Source: Burkholderia cepacia GG4 (lineage in GTDB: Bacteria; Pseudomonadota; Gammaproteobacteria; Burkholderiales; Burkholderiaceae). From it: a stretch of 64,000 nt of DNA. The notes under the pieces are model-generated. The model was not told the DNA's origin. It did no database searches and was given only the letters and a program-made list of their open reading frames with translations. Location: NCBI RefSeq assembly GCF_000292915.1, contig NC_018513.1, positions 496,001 to 560,000 of the forward strand, read 5' to 3'. Each line of letters opens with the position of its first letter. The first letter of the stretch is position 1. The position numbers and the translations under genes were made by a program. Positions 35,283-44,603 of this stretch are shown here, piece after piece.

Positions 35283-35785
35283 GCGTCGTGGCGCAATGCG
35301 ACGTCGGCGATCGGCGCGCCCGTCAGCGTGACGAGCTCCTGCGGCGTCAGGTTGAACACCGCGTGCGGATGGCCGGCGGCCGCCCACAGGCTGTCGAGCT
35401 CGAGCAGGTCGGCGTCGATCAGCGTGACCGGGTCGACCAGATGGCCGATCGGGCAGACCCCGCCGATCGCGTAGCCGGTGTTGTCGCGCACGAACTTCGC
35501 ATCCGCGCGGCCGACCGCACCGACTTGAGCGGCGACCTTCTGCTCGTCGACGCGGTTCACGCCGCTCGCGACGACGAGCACCGGCAGCCCGTCCGATTCA
35601 CGGCGAAACAGGATCGACTTCGCGATCTGCGCGACCGAGCAGCCGAGGCCGGCCGCGGCTTCCGCAGAGGTCTTGCCGGTTTCGGCAAGCATCACGATCC
35701 CTTTCGCATGGCCGCGTTCGCGCAGCAGCAGCGCGACGCGTCGCGCGGAATCGGGGAGGGCGTCGAATGAAGCGGGTGTCGTCAT
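35279..35785 (-). CDS. YbaK/EbsC-family aminoacyl-tRNA deacylase
   Basis: 168 residues. The editing-domain signature is present: CSVAQIAKSILFRRESDGLP with the catalytic Lys, VLVVASGVNRVDEQKVAAQV, and YAIGGVCPIGHL, the GGxxP-type loop. LIDADLLELDSLWAAAGHPH then follows. Members hydrolyse mischarged tRNA (Cys- or Ala-tRNA-Pro); the exact substrate cannot be read from this. It overlaps the DUF1289 gene (ATGA) and lies 22 bases after mvaB, so these may be one operon. Confidence 0.9.
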   Translation of the reverse strand: MTTPASFDALPDSARRVALLLRERGHAKGIVMLAETGKTSAEAAAGLGCSVAQIAKSILFRRESDGLPVLVVASGVNRVDEQKVAAQVGAVGRADAKFVRDNTGYAIGGVCPIGHLVDPVTLIDADLLELDSLWAAAGHPHAVFNLTPQELVTLTGAPIADVALRHDA

Positions 35786-35807
35786 CGTTGATCCGTGAAT
35801 GTCGGGG

Positions 35808-36740
35808 TCAGACGCAGCTCGGGGCGTCGGCTGCGCTCTGTGCCTTGGCGAGCAGCGCGCGACCGGCGCGCGACACGTTCGCGCGGCCGATCGCGTTCGA
35901 GATGAAGTCGCCGGCAGCGACCACCTGCGCGAGATCGATGCCGGTGTCGATGCCGAGGCCCTGCAGCAGGTACAGCACGTCCTCGGTCGCGACGTTGCCG
36001 GTCGCGCCCTTCGCGTACGGGCAGCCGCCGAGGCCGGCCACCGATGCGTGAAAGATCTCGATCCCTTCGAACAGCGCCGCGTAGATGTTCGCGAGCGCCT
36101 GGCCGTAGGTGTCGTGGAAATGGCCCGACAGGCGTTCGCGCGGGAACACGCGCGTGACGGCCGCGAGCACTTCGCGCGTGCGCTTCGGCGTGCCGACGCC
36201 GATCGTGTCGGCGATGTCGATCTCGTCGCAGCCGAGCGCGGCGAAGCGTTCGACGACGTCGACGACCGATGCGACCGGCACATCGCCCTGGTACGGGCAG
36301 CCGAGCGTGCACGACACGCTGCCGCGCAGCCGCAGGCCGGCGTCCTTCGCGGCCTTCGCGACCGGCTCGAAGCGCGCGATGCTCTCGGCGATGCTGCAGT
36401 TGATGTTGCGCTGCGAGAACGCCTCGCTCGCCGCGCCGAAGATCACGACTTCGTCCGCGCGGGCGGCGAGCGCGTTCTCGAAGCCCTTCAGGTTCGGCGT
36501 GAGCACCGAGTACACGGTGCCCGCGCGACGTTCGATGCCGGCCATCACCTCGGCGCCGTCGGCCATCTGCGGCACCCATTTCGGCGACACGAACGACGCG
36601 GCCTCGACATTGCGGAAGCCGGCACGCGACAGCCGGTCGACGAGCGCGATCTTCACGTCGGTGGGCACGAAGGTCTTTTCGTTCTGCAACCCGTCGCGCG
36701 GGCCGACTTCAACGATCTTGACGGCGGTGGGGAACGTCAT
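35808..36740 (-). CDS. mvaB: Hydroxymethylglutaryl-CoA lyase
   Basis: Cleaves HMG-CoA to acetoacetate and acetyl-CoA in leucine breakdown. 310 residues. VEVGPRDGLQNEKTFVPT near 11-28 has the catalytic Arg and Asp of the DRE-TIM family. VSCTLGCPYQGDVP and FHDTYGQALANIYAAL provide the metal histidines region, and GLGGCPYAKGATGNVATEDV holds the signature Cys of HMG-CoA lyases. It lies 30 bases after the ghrA-like gene on the same strand. Confidence 0.96.
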   Translation of the reverse strand: MTFPTAVKIVEVGPRDGLQNEKTFVPTDVKIALVDRLSRAGFRNVEAASFVSPKWVPQMADGAEVMAGIERRAGTVYSVLTPNLKGFENALAARADEVVIFGAASEAFSQRNINCSIAESIARFEPVAKAAKDAGLRLRGSVSCTLGCPYQGDVPVASVVDVVERFAALGCDEIDIADTIGVGTPKRTREVLAAVTRVFPRERLSGHFHDTYGQALANIYAALFEGIEIFHASVAGLGGCPYAKGATGNVATEDVLYLLQGLGIDTGIDLAQVVAAGDFISNAIGRANVSRAGRALLAKAQSAADAPSCV

Positions 36741-36770
36741 GGTTGTCTCCAGGTTTATGTAGGGCGGAAT

Positions 36771-37712
36771 TCAGTAGCCGCGCGCGTAGTCGACGATGCC
36801 GCCGACGCGCTCGCCGCGCTCGAACGCGCGGATCTTGCCGGCGATCTGTTCGACGGCTTCGTCGCGCAGGGTCTCGGCCGAGCTGTGCGGCGTGATCGTG
36901 ATGCGCGGCGCGTGCCAGAACGGGTGATCGACCGGCAGCGGCTCGTGCTGGAACACGTCGAGCGTCGCGGCGGCGACCTGCCCGCTCGCGAGCGCGTCGA
37001 GCAGGTCGGCTTCGACGAGATGCGCGCCGCGTGCGACGTTGACCAGGTACGCGCCCGGTGCGAGCCTGGCAAAGGTGCGCGCCGACAGGATGCCGTCGGT
37101 ATCGCGCGTGCTCGGCAGCAGGTTCACGAGCACCTTCGCGCCGTCGACGCATGCGTCGAACGCGTCGTCGCCGGCGAAGGTCTCGATACCGTCGAGCTGC
37201 TTCGGGCTGCGGCTGTAGCCGCGCACCGGCAGGCCGAGTGCGGCCAGCGCCTGCGCGACCTGCGCGCCGAGCACGCCGAGGCCGAGCACGGCGACGGTGA
37301 AGCGCGCGCGCGCATGCGGCTCGAGCACCTGCCAGCGGCGTTCGCGCTGCAGCGCTTCGTATTCGTCGAAGCGACGCAGGTAGCGCAGCACCGCGTGCGT
37401 CACGTATTCGATCATCTGCTGCGCCATGCCCGAATCCTCGAGGCGCACCAGCGGCACGTCGCGCGGCAGCGTGCCGGGATGCGCACGGTCGAGCGCGAGC
37501 AGCGCGTCGACGCCGGCGCCGAGGTTGAAGATCGCGCGCAGGCCGTCGCGCGGCGCGAACAGCTCGCGCGGCGCGCGCCACACGAGCGCGTAATCGGCGG
37601 CGGCCGTGTCGCCCGGCTGCCACGCGCGCAGCTCGGCCTCGGGCAATGCCTGCGCGATCGCGTCTCGCCAAGCGCCGGCGTCCTGCTGCGGCGAGTAGAA
37701 CAGGATCTTCAT
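36771..37712 (-). CDS. ghrA: Glyoxylate/hydroxypyruvate reductase A family
   Basis: D-2-hydroxyacid dehydrogenase, 313 residues, GhrA length. The N-terminus MKILFYSPQQDAGAWRDAIA and GLRAIFNLGAGVDALLALDR are GhrA-type. The NAD(P) motif is VLGLGVLGAQVAQAL. Active-site residues follow the family order: Arg in NVARGAHLVE, Glu in DVFQHEPLP, His in ITPHSSAETL. It reduces glyoxylate to glycolate and hydroxypyruvate to glycerate. It lies 4 bases after the VOC gene. Confidence 0.93.
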   Translation of the reverse strand: MKILFYSPQQDAGAWRDAIAQALPEAELRAWQPGDTAAADYALVWRAPRELFAPRDGLRAIFNLGAGVDALLALDRAHPGTLPRDVPLVRLEDSGMAQQMIEYVTHAVLRYLRRFDEYEALQRERRWQVLEPHARARFTVAVLGLGVLGAQVAQALAALGLPVRGYSRSPKQLDGIETFAGDDAFDACVDGAKVLVNLLPSTRDTDGILSARTFARLAPGAYLVNVARGAHLVEADLLDALASGQVAAATLDVFQHEPLPVDHPFWHAPRITITPHSSAETLRDEAVEQIAGKIRAFERGERVGGIVDYARGY

Positions 37713-37716
37713 GCGG

Positions 37717-38154
37717 TTACTTCGCGAACAGCTGGCCGATGTCGGCGAATGCCTTGAATTCGAGCGCGTTGCCGCACGGATCGAGGAAGAACATCGTCGC
37801 CTGTTCGCCGACCTCGCCCTTGAAGCGGATATGCGGCTCGATCACGAAGCGCGTGTTTGCGGCCTTCAGTTTGTCGGCGAGCGCATGCCATTCGTCCATC
37901 GACAGCACGACGCCGAAATGGCGCACGGGTACGTTGTCGCCGTCGACCGGGTTCACCGCGCTCGCGCCGGTCTCGTCCGGCGCGAGGTGTGCGACGAGCT
38001 GGTGGCCGAAGAAGTCGAAGTCGACCCAGTGCGCCGAGCTGCGCCCCTCCGGGCAGCCGAGCAGACCGCCGTAGAACGCGCGCGCGCCGGCGAGGCTCGA
38101 CACGGGGAAGGCGAGATGGAACGGGCGCAGCGCGCCGGCGGGCGTAGCGGACAT
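37717..38154 (-). CDS. VOC-superfamily (glyoxalase/dioxygenase-like) protein
   Basis: 145 residues forming two beta-alpha-beta-beta-beta modules. [20 protein letters not shown] is the first module with the expected metal His. [19 protein letters not shown] starts the second, and [15 protein letters not shown] supplies the metal Glu. This layout suits a metal-dependent lyase or dioxygenase. It is first in a run VOC-ghrA-mvaB-YbaK-DUF1289, all on the minus strand with short gaps. Specific reaction not predictable. Confidence 0.9.
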   Translation of the reverse strand: MSATPAGALRPFHLAFPVSSLAGARAFYGGLLGCPEGRSSAHWVDFDFFGHQLVAHLAPDETGASAVNPVDGDNVPVRHFGVVLSMDEWHALADKLKAANTRFVIEPHIRFKGEVGEQATMFFLDPCGNALEFKAFADIGQLFAK

Positions 38155-38408
38155 CGGGCGTCTCCTGTCGATCGGAACCGGCGCGGGGCGCCCGGTTCGA
38201 TCCGATGCAAGGCAAGCGGGAAGCCCACATTCTACGGTTTCGCGGCGGGTTGCGCCGCCATGAGGCTGCCGGCCGGCGCCGTGCGGCCCGCACCGGCCGA
38301 CCCGGTGACCGTCCCGCGCAAAAGCAAAGCACAAAATATTGGTTCGGCCGCCGGGCGCGGCGCGCCACAATCGAACCTCGTCTCCAAGCAAAGCAAGCGA
38401 GGGCAATC

Positions 38409-39032
38409 ATGCGCGCATGCAGCAAATCGGCGTGGCCGCCGCGGCTCGTGACCGTTCCGGGCCTGCACGGCAGCGAAGGCGCTCACTGGCAGACCTGGCT
38501 GGAGCGGCAGTTCCCGCGTTCGCTGCGGGTTGAACAGGCCGACTGGGATGCGCCCGACCTCGCGCGCTGGGCGCAGTCGGTACGCGCGTTGCTCGACCGC
38601 GAGCGCGGTCCGTTCGTGCTCGCCGCGCACAGCTTCGGCTGCCTCGCGGCCGCGCATGCGCTCGCGCAATGGCCGCAGGCGGCCGAGGTCGCGGGCGTGC
38701 TGCTCGTCGCGCCCGCCAGTCCGCAGAAATTCACGTTCGCCGGGCCGTTCGACGCGCGCCGGCTCGCGGTGCCGTCGATCGTGATCGGCAGCGAAACCGA
38801 CCCGTGGATGCCGCTCGCCGATGCGCGCACGCTCGCGCAGCGGCTCGGCAGCGCGTTCGTGAACCTCGGCGACGCGGGGCACATCAACACTGCGGCCGGC
38901 TTCGGGCCGTGGCCGCGCGCGAAGTATTTCATCGACACGCTGGTTCATTGCGCGGCGCCGCTGCGTTTTCGCGACGCCGACGACGGCTTCGACGCCGCGC
39001 TCGTCGACCGCGCGCTCGCGCACGCGGTCTGA
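38409..39032 (+). CDS. RBBP9/YdeN-family serine hydrolase
   Basis: 207 residues. Start at 38409 follows AGCGAGGG. VTVPGLHGSEGAHWQTWLER is the family's opening block, AHSFGCLAAAHAL holds the nucleophile Ser, SETDPWMPLADA the acid, and LGDAGHINTAAGFGPWP the catalytic His. This is the complete triad of the YdeN/RBBP9 hydrolases. Substrate unknown. It converges on the phospholipase gene. Confidence 0.9.
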   Translation: MRACSKSAWPPRLVTVPGLHGSEGAHWQTWLERQFPRSLRVEQADWDAPDLARWAQSVRALLDRERGPFVLAAHSFGCLAAAHALAQWPQAAEVAGVLLVAPASPQKFTFAGPFDARRLAVPSIVIGSETDPWMPLADARTLAQRLGSAFVNLGDAGHINTAAGFGPWPRAKYFIDTLVHCAAPLRFRDADDGFDAALVDRALAHAV

Positions 39033-39072
39033 AATTGCGCGGCGGGTGCCGCGCAACGTCGTGCCGTGGCGC

Positions 39073-41193
39073 TTACGACGCGGCGACCGGCTGCACCGCG
39101 GCCGGGTCCGAGTAGCTCGGCCGGCCGTTCTCGACGTGGCCCGCGAAGCGGCGCGAGAACGTGCCGTTCGCGCCGTCGCTCACCGTTACGTCATACCAGT
39201 GGTGGCTCGCCGCGAGCGCCCACTGCTCGACGTGCTCGTCGCCGCCGTGCAGCGTCACCTGGCGCGCGGGCGCGCCGTACGCGTTGTCGGTCAGCGTCAG
39301 CGTGACGTGGCCCGCGCCAGGGTTGCGCAGCTTCAGGTACAGGTTGCCGTTCGCGATGTCGTAGCCGGCCTTCACCTCGGGCTGCGCGTGGTTGCGGCGG
39401 CGCGCCGTCTCGGCCGACACGTTGCCGGAGAACATCCGCACGAAACCGTTCGGCCCGTACACCGAGAACGCGTAGACGCCATTCGTTTGCGTCAGGTCGA
39501 AGTCCGCGTGCAGCACGCGGCGCGCGCCGACCGTGTAGCGCCACGGGCCGTCGGTGCGGTTCACCGCGTACACGTGGAAGTGCGCGCCCTGGTTGCCGCG
39601 GTTCGCGAACTCGATGCGCAGGGTGTTGCCGCCGTGGATGCTCGCGTTCACGTGCAGTTCGTACGGCAGTGCGCGCGCGGGCCGCACGCCGGGCTCCTGC
39701 GGATCGATCGGCGACGGCGTCGCGGGCACGGTCGGCGCGGGCTGCGACGTGCATTGCTGGTCCGCGACCGAGCGGTACTGGCTCGTATCGGGCAGCGACG
39801 GGAACGTCGCGTCGGACGAGCGGAAGTCGAACGCGGCGGTGAGGTCGCCGCACACCGTGCGGCGCCACGGCGTGATGTTCGGTTCGTCGACGCCGAAGCG
39901 CTCGCCGATGAAACGGATCACCGACGTGTGGTCGAACACCTGCGAGCACACGAAGCCGCCCTTCGACCACGGCGACACGACCGTCATCGGCACGCGCGGC
40001 CCGAGGCCGTAAGGCAGTCCGTCGGCGGTGTAGCTGCCGCCGCGGCCGGGGTTCACGACCGTATGCAGCTCGCCGTCGGTCGTCACGGTCGATACGCCCT
40101 GCGCAGCCGATGTCGGCGGCTGCGGCGGCACGATGTGATCGAAGAAACCGTCGTTCTCGTCGTACATGATGAACAGCACGGTCTTCGCCCACACGTCCGG
40201 ATTCGACGTGAGCGCGTCGAGGATCTGCGACGTGTAGTTCGCGCCGTACGCGGGCGTGTATTTCGGATGCTCGGAGAACGCGGCGGGCGGCAGCAGCCAC
40301 GATACCTGCGGCAGCCGGTCGTTGAGCACGTCGTCCTTCAGGTTGTCGAGCGTGCGGACCGTCTGCGCACGCTGGTACAGCGACGAGCCCGGCTGCGCGT
40401 TGATGAAGTTCGTGAAGTTCTGCAGGATGTTCGTGCCGTAGTTGCCGTTGTACGGGTCGGCCCAGGTGAGCCCCTGCTGGTAGATCTGCCACGACACGCC
40501 GCGCGCCTCGAGCCGTTCCGGGAAGGTCGTCCACGACAGCAGCTGGTACGCGGGCGGCAGGTCGCCGTCGACGTAGTCGGCGTTGTCGAGCAGCGGGCCG
40601 CCGAACTTGCCGGTCGGGTCGACCGTACCCGTCATCAGGTACGAACGGTTCGGGTGCGTCGGCCCCGGCAGCGAGCAGAAGTAGTTGTCGCACACGGTGA
40701 ACGCATCGGCGAGCGCGTAGTGGAACGGGATGTCCTCGCGCACGTGATAGCCCATCGTCATGTCGGTCTTGTTCGCGGGCCACTGGTCGTAGCGGCCTGC
40801 GTCGATCGCTGCGTGGGTCTTCGCCCACGAGTGGTCGAGCGCGCCGAGGCACTGCGCGCTGGTCGTCTTGGTGTCGAGCCGGAACGGCAGCACGGGCTTC
40901 GTCGGGTCTTCCTTCGACGGCTGGTACCACACCGGCTTGCCGTTCGGCAGCGGGATCGGGAAGCGGTCGTTGTAGCCGCGCACGCCGCGCAGGTGTCCGA
41001 AGTAATGATCGAACGAGCGGTTCTCCTGCATGAACACGACGATGTGCTGGACATCGCGGATCGTGCCGGTGCCGCGCGCGGCCGGAATCGCGAGCGCACG
41101 GCGGATCGATTCGGGAAACGCGTTGAGCGCGACGGCCGCGCCGGCGGATTGTGCGACGGTCTGCAGGAAACGGCGGCGGCTGGATGACGTCAT
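39073..41193 (-). CDS. Phosphocholine-specific phospholipase C, Tat-exported
   Basis: 706 residues. The N-terminus has a twin-arginine signal (SSRRRFLQTVAQSAGAAVAL). HIVVFMQENRSFDHYFGHLR near 48-67 is the phosphoesterase family signature with the metal residues. VLFIMYDENDGFFDHIVPPQ lies near 355-375, and the C-terminal third has two repeated beta domains (DUF756 type; KLRNPGAGHVTLTLTDNAYG). This is the PlcH/PlcN family that hydrolyses phosphatidylcholine and sphingomyelin, a secreted virulence-associated enzyme in Pseudomonas and Burkholderia. Confidence 0.95.
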   Translation of the reverse strand: MTSSSRRRFLQTVAQSAGAAVALNAFPESIRRALAIPAARGTGTIRDVQHIVVFMQENRSFDHYFGHLRGVRGYNDRFPIPLPNGKPVWYQPSKEDPTKPVLPFRLDTKTTSAQCLGALDHSWAKTHAAIDAGRYDQWPANKTDMTMGYHVREDIPFHYALADAFTVCDNYFCSLPGPTHPNRSYLMTGTVDPTGKFGGPLLDNADYVDGDLPPAYQLLSWTTFPERLEARGVSWQIYQQGLTWADPYNGNYGTNILQNFTNFINAQPGSSLYQRAQTVRTLDNLKDDVLNDRLPQVSWLLPPAAFSEHPKYTPAYGANYTSQILDALTSNPDVWAKTVLFIMYDENDGFFDHIVPPQPPTSAAQGVSTVTTDGELHTVVNPGRGGSYTADGLPYGLGPRVPMTVVSPWSKGGFVCSQVFDHTSVIRFIGERFGVDEPNITPWRRTVCGDLTAAFDFRSSDATFPSLPDTSQYRSVADQQCTSQPAPTVPATPSPIDPQEPGVRPARALPYELHVNASIHGGNTLRIEFANRGNQGAHFHVYAVNRTDGPWRYTVGARRVLHADFDLTQTNGVYAFSVYGPNGFVRMFSGNVSAETARRRNHAQPEVKAGYDIANGNLYLKLRNPGAGHVTLTLTDNAYGAPARQVTLHGGDEHVEQWALAASHHWYDVTVSDGANGTFSRRFAGHVENGRPSYSDPAAVQPVAAS

Positions 41194-41250
41194 GTTATTT
41201 CACCTCGGTTCTGCGATCGGGGAACGGGGACACCAACAGGAACGGCGGGA

Positions 41251-41535
41251 TCAGTGCGGCGACGATGCGGCGACGCCGGACGTGCCCGCGTTCGGCGCGG
41301 GCTTCGCGTCGTCGTCATCGTCGGGCGGGTAGTGAACGACGGGCGGCGCGAGCGGCGCGGCATCGGACGCGGCGGCGTTCGCACCGGCAGCACTGTTGAA
41401 CGCGCTCGCGGCGCCGGACGATGCGCCGGCCTGTTGCGAGGCGTCGGTCGCGTGCGCGTCGTGCGGCGCGTCGTCGCTGCAGGCGGCGACGAAGGCGGTG
41501 GCACATAGAACGACGACGAGGGCAACACGACGCAT
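41251..41535 (-). CDS. Small lipoprotein, Ala-rich
   Basis: 94 residues. MRRVALVVVLCATAFVAAC gives a lipoprotein signal with the lipid Cys at residue 19 (VAAC). The rest is low-complexity Ala/Ser/Asp-rich, with a run of five Asp near residue 75 and VVHYPPDDD. It starts with no clear homolog. It lies 57 bases upstream of the phospholipase gene on the same strand, so it may be co-transcribed and envelope-bound; role unknown. Confidence 0.75.
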   Translation of the reverse strand: MRRVALVVVLCATAFVAACSDDAPHDAHATDASQQAGASSGAASAFNSAAGANAAASDAAPLAPPVVHYPPDDDDDAKPAPNAGTSGVAASSPH

Positions 41536-41695
41536 CACTTCTCTCCTGGCAGGCGGATCGGGAAACGTTTTCGAGTATGCCGGTGCGATGCGACGATTCG
41601 GTGAATCGTTTGCGACCGGCGCGTGATCGCGAACGGCTTTCGTCGAGCCGACTAAATGCTTTCGCGCGCTTCGCCGCGCAGCCGGGCGCCGCGTG

Positions 41696-42185
41696 TCAGC
41701 GGCGCGGCGTCCGGCGCCGCACTTCGCTGCGCAGCCAGTCGAGCCACGTGCGGATCGCCGCTTCGCGCGGATGATCGGGGCGCCACACCACGTAGTGCGC
41801 ATACACGTCGGTCACGCGCACCGTCGACACGCGCACGAGCGTGCCAGCCGCGAGTTCGGGTTCGATCAGCGAGCGGCGCGCGAGCGCGACGCCGCGTCCT
41901 TCCAGCGTCGCGTCGATCAATGCGTTCGCGTCGGTGAAGCGCGGCGCGCGCGCGGATTCGGTCAGGTCGAGCCGCGCGGCCTGGAACCACGGTTCCCACG
42001 GCTGCGCGGGATGGCGCAGCAGCGTCGCGCGCACGAGATCGGCTGGCGCGCGCGGCGCGATGCCGTCGCGATTGCGGTACGCGGGGCTCGCGACCGGGAA
42101 CACCGTCTCGTTCATCAGCTTCTCGGCGGCTACGCCCGGCGAGGTGCCGGGCCCGTAGCGCGAGGCCGAGCGGTCGGTCGCGCGC
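41696..42185 (-). pseudogene. Truncated LysR-family regulator (C-terminal effector half only)
   Basis: The last ~160 residues of a GcvA-type LysR protein are intact: SRYGPGTSPGVAAEKLMNET, FPVASPAY, FTDANALIDATLEGRGVALA, EPELAAGTLVRV, then the stop. Upstream of SRYG nothing resembles the remaining effector part or the winged helix. The open frame merely runs on through the Fur-box region to 42439. It lacks any start in a sensible position. I read it as a 5'-deleted remnant, cut about 120 bases from the Fur box of the divergent TonB receptor gene. Confidence 0.8.
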
Positions 42186-42306
42186 TTCGCGAGTGTGGCC
42201 AAGGAAGGCGGGCTGCGGCCGTCCGGCGGCATAGCCGTTTCGTTCGACAGTTCGTTCGGATGACGAAGTTCGGACGTGTCCAATTGCCATGCCGGCTCCA
42301 ATCCAT

Positions 42307-42325
42307 TTGAATGAGAATCATTATC
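42307..42325 (+). promoter_or_regulatory. Fur box upstream of the TonB receptor gene
   Basis: TTGAATGAGAATCATTATC matches the 19-bp Fur consensus (GATAATGATAATCATTATC) at about 15 positions, with the right half (AATCATTATC) exact. It lies 20 bases upstream of the receptor ATG, inside the expected promoter, so iron should repress the gene. Confidence 0.92.
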
Positions 42326-42345
42326 ATCGATGGAGTGGAGTGAAC

Positions 42346-44547
42346 ATGAGCCTTTGCATTCAGTCGAACGCGCTGCCACCGCGTGGCGCGTCCGCGTCCG
42401 TGGCATTCGCGATGATGACCTGTGTGGCCGCACCGGCATGCGCAGACGAGGGCGAGCTGCGGCATGTGCCGCATCTGACTCCGATCTTCGTCCACGGCAA
42501 TCGCGACGCCGGTTCGCTTGTCGACCGGTCGGGTTCCGCGAAATATGCGAAGCCGCTGCTCGACGTGCCGCAGACGATCACCGTCGTGCCGCGCGCGGTG
42601 CTCGACGAACAGCAGGCGCTGAGCCTGCGCGACGCGCTGTCGAACGTCGCGGGCATCACGTTCAACGCGGGAGAGGGCGGCGGCGGGTCGGGCGACATGT
42701 TCAATATCCGCGGCTTCGGCGCGAACGCGAACCTGCAGCTCGACGGGTTGCGCGACAGTGCGCAGAACAATCGCAGCGACCTGTTCAACATCGAGGCCGT
42801 CGAGGTGATCAAGGGGCCGAACTCGGTATTCGGCGGCGCGGGCACAACGGGCGGTTCGGTGAATCTGGTGAGCAAGACACCGAAAGCCGCGGCGCTCACG
42901 GAGGCCGGCACGATGCTCGGTACGTCCGGCTACCGCCGCGTGACGCTCGATGCGAACCGGCCGGTGCCCGGCACCGAAGGCCGGGCCGCGTTCCGCCTGA
43001 ACGCGATGGCGCATGTCAACGATGTGCCGGGCCGCAACGACATCCGCAAGCGCCGCTGGGGCGTCGCGCCGTCGCTCGCGTTTGGCCTCGGCACGCCGAC
43101 GCGCGTCACGCTCGGCTATTTTCACCAGTACGACAACAACCTGCCCGACTACGGGCTGCCGGCGCACAACGGCCAGGTGCTGGCCGGCATGTCGCGCGAC
43201 CGCTATTTCGGCTGGCGCAATCTGGATCGCGAACGGATCACGTCCGACACGTTCACCGTGAAGGCCGAACACGACGTGTCGTCCGGCCTGAAGGTGCAGA
43301 ACCTGAGCCGCTACGCGCACCTGAATCGCGATACGGTGATTTCGGGAGCGCGCGTGAGCCTGGAAGGGCTGCCGCCCGGGCGTTACAAGCCGGCCGGGCC
43401 GCAAGGCTACGGCCGCGACGCGTCGACCGCGATGTGGGCGAACCAGACGAACGTGACGAGCACGTTCACGACGTTCGGCGTCGGGCACACGCTCGTGACG
43501 GGCTTCGAGATCTCGCGCGAAACATACGGCCGCACGACCTATTCGTACGGGCTCAACCGGTTCTACCCGGCCGACGGCTTCGCGCTCGCGGCGCCACCCG
43601 GCGTGTGGCGCGGCCCGGCACAGCGCGAGGACAGTGCCCGCCAGGACACCGCGCTGGTCGTGAAGGCGCTGTACGCGTTCGACACGATCTCGGTCGGCCG
43701 CTACTGGGACATCGACGTCGGGCTGCGGCACGACTGGATCGACGGCTGGGCGGAAGGGGCCGCGGCCGGCAAGCCCGCCGAGCGCGCGGACAGTTCCGAT
43801 CGTCACCTGAGCACGCGCGCGGGGCTCGTGTTCAAGCCAACCGACAACGGTCGCGTGTATTTCGCGTATGGCACGTCGTTCAACCCGTCCGCCGAATTTC
43901 TCGCGACTTCCGGCTCCGGCGTGAGCGCGGCAACTGGCGCGCTCGCGCCCGAGAAGAACGAGAGCTTCGAGCTCGGCGCGAAATGGGAGGGGCTCGCGGG
44001 CGTCGCGCTGAACGGCGCGCTGTTCCAGACCGAAAAGAACAACGCGCGCGAACGCATGGCCGACGGCAGCTACGCGCTCGTGGGCCGGCAGCGCGTTCGC
44101 GGCATCGAGCTCGGGGCTGCGGGCAAGGTGACGCCGCAGTGGGACGTGTTCGCCAACTACACGTATCTCGCGAGCGTCACGCTCAGTTCACCGGCCACGC
44201 CGCGCCGCGATGGGCAGGCGCTCGGCAACACGCCGCGGCACGCGTTCAACCTGTGGACGACCTATCGGTTGCCGGCGGGCTGGACGGTGGGCTACGGTTC
44301 GCACTTCGTCGGCCGGCGCAACGTGACGTCGCAAGGCGACGGCAAGCTCGGTGCGTACTGGGTGCACAACCTGATGGCGTCGTACGACGTGAGCCGCAGG
44401 CTGCGCTTCCAGCTGAACGTCGACAACCTGTTCGATCGCGCCTACGTCGAACGCGTGCGGCAGGTGGCGGGAAACGCATCGCAATCGTCGGCCGTCGAGT
44501 TCGGCGACGGCCGCTCGGCGATGCTGTCGGCCGTGTACAAGTTCTGA
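42346..44547 (+). CDS. TonB-dependent siderophore receptor
   Basis: 733 residues. Signal peptide to about residue 33 (APACADEGE). The plug domain has LLDVPQTITVVPRAVLDEQQ, FNIRGFGANANLQLDGLRD and VEVIKGPNSVFGGAGTTGGS, the standard FhuA/FecA-type plug. The barrel ends GDGRSAMLSAVYKF with the terminal Phe. GGAG lies before the ATG. The Fur box immediately upstream shows iron control. There are no siderophore-synthesis genes nearby, so it may take up a xenosiderophore. The adjacent MFS gene could be functionally linked; this is inference. Confidence 0.95.
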   Translation: MSLCIQSNALPPRGASASVAFAMMTCVAAPACADEGELRHVPHLTPIFVHGNRDAGSLVDRSGSAKYAKPLLDVPQTITVVPRAVLDEQQALSLRDALSNVAGITFNAGEGGGGSGDMFNIRGFGANANLQLDGLRDSAQNNRSDLFNIEAVEVIKGPNSVFGGAGTTGGSVNLVSKTPKAAALTEAGTMLGTSGYRRVTLDANRPVPGTEGRAAFRLNAMAHVNDVPGRNDIRKRRWGVAPSLAFGLGTPTRVTLGYFHQYDNNLPDYGLPAHNGQVLAGMSRDRYFGWRNLDRERITSDTFTVKAEHDVSSGLKVQNLSRYAHLNRDTVISGARVSLEGLPPGRYKPAGPQGYGRDASTAMWANQTNVTSTFTTFGVGHTLVTGFEISRETYGRTTYSYGLNRFYPADGFALAAPPGVWRGPAQREDSARQDTALVVKALYAFDTISVGRYWDIDVGLRHDWIDGWAEGAAAGKPAERADSSDRHLSTRAGLVFKPTDNGRVYFAYGTSFNPSAEFLATSGSGVSAATGALAPEKNESFELGAKWEGLAGVALNGALFQTEKNNARERMADGSYALVGRQRVRGIELGAAGKVTPQWDVFANYTYLASVTLSSPATPRRDGQALGNTPRHAFNLWTTYRLPAGWTVGYGSHFVGRRNVTSQGDGKLGAYWVHNLMASYDVSRRLRFQLNVDNLFDRAYVERVRQVAGNASQSSAVEFGDGRSAMLSAVYKF

Positions 44548-44603
44548 ATGCCGCGCCATGCGGTCGGGCAGGACGGGCGTCGCCGCTGGCGCCCGCTTGC
44601 TGG

